Part shown: positions 49,682 to 50,260 of the stretch, one piece after another | Numbering within the stretch: the first letter of the stretch is position 1 | Layout: every line of letters begins with the position of its first letter | From: Bog-473 sp036491435 | GTDB taxonomy: Bacteria; Actinomycetota; Acidimicrobiia; Acidimicrobiales; RAAP-2 | Direction of reading: 5' to 3' | Length of the DNA: 50,260 nt | Assembly (NCBI GenBank): GCA_036491435.1 | Contig: DASXBZ010000008.1 | Coordinates: 1-50,260, forward strand | Notes under the pieces: model-generated | Database searches by the model: none | The model's input: the letters and a program-made list of their open reading frames with translations, nothing else | What the model was told of the DNA's origin: nothing | Program-made: the position numbers and the translations under genes

Positions 49682-50260
49682 TCAATCGACCCGAAGAACT
49701 GCTCCAATCGGGGTCGTTCGCGTCGTATTGGTGGTTTGCACGAATGCCTTACCGTCTGTCTCAGACGCAGTGTTGTCGCACCCTCCGTCTTGCCGGCTCT
49801 GATACGAAACGTGCGCCGAGTGGACCGGAACATGCTGGCCTAAACGGGTAAGCACCTCGAGGTCGGACCAGCGAACCGAGACGGCCGGGTGGTCACAATC
49901 GGCAAAGACCTCAGACCAGACCATCGGAGATTGGACGGTCTCGCCCGGGGCATCCAGGCGGCGGATCATCGTGTCGTCGACCCATCCCGCCCAACCTCCA
50001 GGCGCACGAGAGATCCGGAGCCGGTAGGGACGGCCAGGCTCCCAATCGAAGTCCCGTGTGTTCGGGTTGGCGAACGAACTGGGCAACGTCGAGGCTTCGC
50101 CCGAGAGCTCCGCGCCCGACGCCCGATAACCACCCCAGTTGACGTGGCGAAGCCTGTTTGGCACATCGGCGCCCCACTGGAGCCCGAGATGTGCTCCGGC
50201 CCCTCCGGGGAAGGACACCTGTAGCGCCCAGAAGTAGAGCCGGGGCACGCTCGGCAGCAC
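49682..50260 (-). CDS. Unrecognised protein, 5' end outside window
   Basis: The frame enters from the right edge and stops at 49682; 192 residues are visible. It contains YFWALQVSFPGGAGAHLGLQWGAD, RHVNWGGYRASG, GRPYRLRISRAPGGWAGWVDDT and VWSEVFADCDHPAVSVRWSDLE. The pattern suggests a beta-sandwich (concanavalin-like) extracellular domain, but I cannot name the family. The last ~40 residues are Gln/Ser/Thr-rich without clear fold. Confidence 0.55.
   Translation of the reverse strand: MLPSVPRLYFWALQVSFPGGAGAHLGLQWGADVPNRLRHVNWGGYRASGAELSGEASTLPSSFANPNTRDFDWEPGRPYRLRISRAPGGWAGWVDDTMIRRLDAPGETVQSPMVWSEVFADCDHPAVSVRWSDLEVLTRLGQHVPVHSAHVSYQSRQDGGCDNTASETDGKAFVQTTNTTRTTPIGAVLRVD

Noticed and set aside
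1..50260. CRISPR arrays, insertion sequences, prophage or toxin-antitoxin genes
   Set aside because: No repeat-spacer pattern, transposase, integrase or paired small toxin/antitoxin genes were found on either strand.

Overview
The window is a GC-rich chromosomal segment from an actinobacterium. The markers are the Tat/HelY pair, a DUF4193 protein, the gcvH–FHA–MerR–bifunctional-nuclease cluster, a second MerR gene beside the glycine cleavage genes, and HelD. The gene mix (DUF1015, an Fae homologue, YhdH-type reductase, a TgpA-like transglutaminase operon) suggests Acidimicrobiia or a relative rather than Mycobacterium or Streptomyces, but that placement is inference. I see no tRNA, rRNA, transposase, phage gene or CRISPR array.

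Layout. 1-5 kb (+): end of a TatA/B gene, tatC, a Ski2-type helicase (HelY-like) and a long ThyX-like protein. 5.0-5.2 kb: a promoter and a nested rod-like RNA candidate, then DUF4193, a small unknown and a GNAT gene. 6.8-9.8 kb: an RG-rich unknown (-) and an HtrA protease (+). 9.8-12.25 kb (-): a probable operon of a 2OG-Fe(II) oxygenase, a formaldehyde-activating enzyme homologue (overlapping GTGA), pyrophosphatase and an NTF2-like protein. 12.25-13.39 kb has no convincing gene; it holds strong inverted repeats and, at 13022-13049, a good match to the XerCD recombination site dif, so the window probably covers the replication terminus.

13.4-19.4 kb (+): RidA, dienelactone hydrolase, HelD behind a structured leader RNA ending in an intrinsic terminator, an SDR, two fluoride channel subunits behind a fluoride riboswitch, and an APH-type kinase. 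19.4-24.5 kb (-): MerR regulator, small nuclease-like protein, gcvT, a tandem glycine riboswitch and gcvP. 24.6-28.4 kb (-): a ferric-iron ABC transporter under an IdeR/DtxR-type iron box. 28.4-30.1 kb: divergent thiG and thiD. 30.1-36 kb: an anchored unknown, a GT87-like membrane protein, an S9 peptidase, a YhdH-type reductase and a DUF4232 lipoprotein.

36-38.5 kb (-): gcvH, zinc-ribbon/FHA protein, MerR and bifunctional nuclease, in the order of the mycobacterial gcvH-garA-Rv1828-Rv1829 cluster. Its usual neighbours (Rv1830-like MerR, gcvP) lie about 11 kb away at 19-24.5 kb, so the cluster looks split. 38.6-41.8 kb (-): a fused nucleotidyltransferase/phosphomutase and a PgsA-type synthase. 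41.9-47.6 kb: DUF1015 (+), a MoxR/DUF58/transglutaminase operon (-) and an SRPBCC protein (+). 47.7-50.26 kb (-): PAP2 phosphatase, two VOC proteins and a gene cut by the window edge.

Many genes have a TAnnnT -10-like hexamer 6-9 nt before the start codon and no Shine-Dalgarno sequence, which points to widespread leaderless transcripts. That pattern was used to choose several starts.
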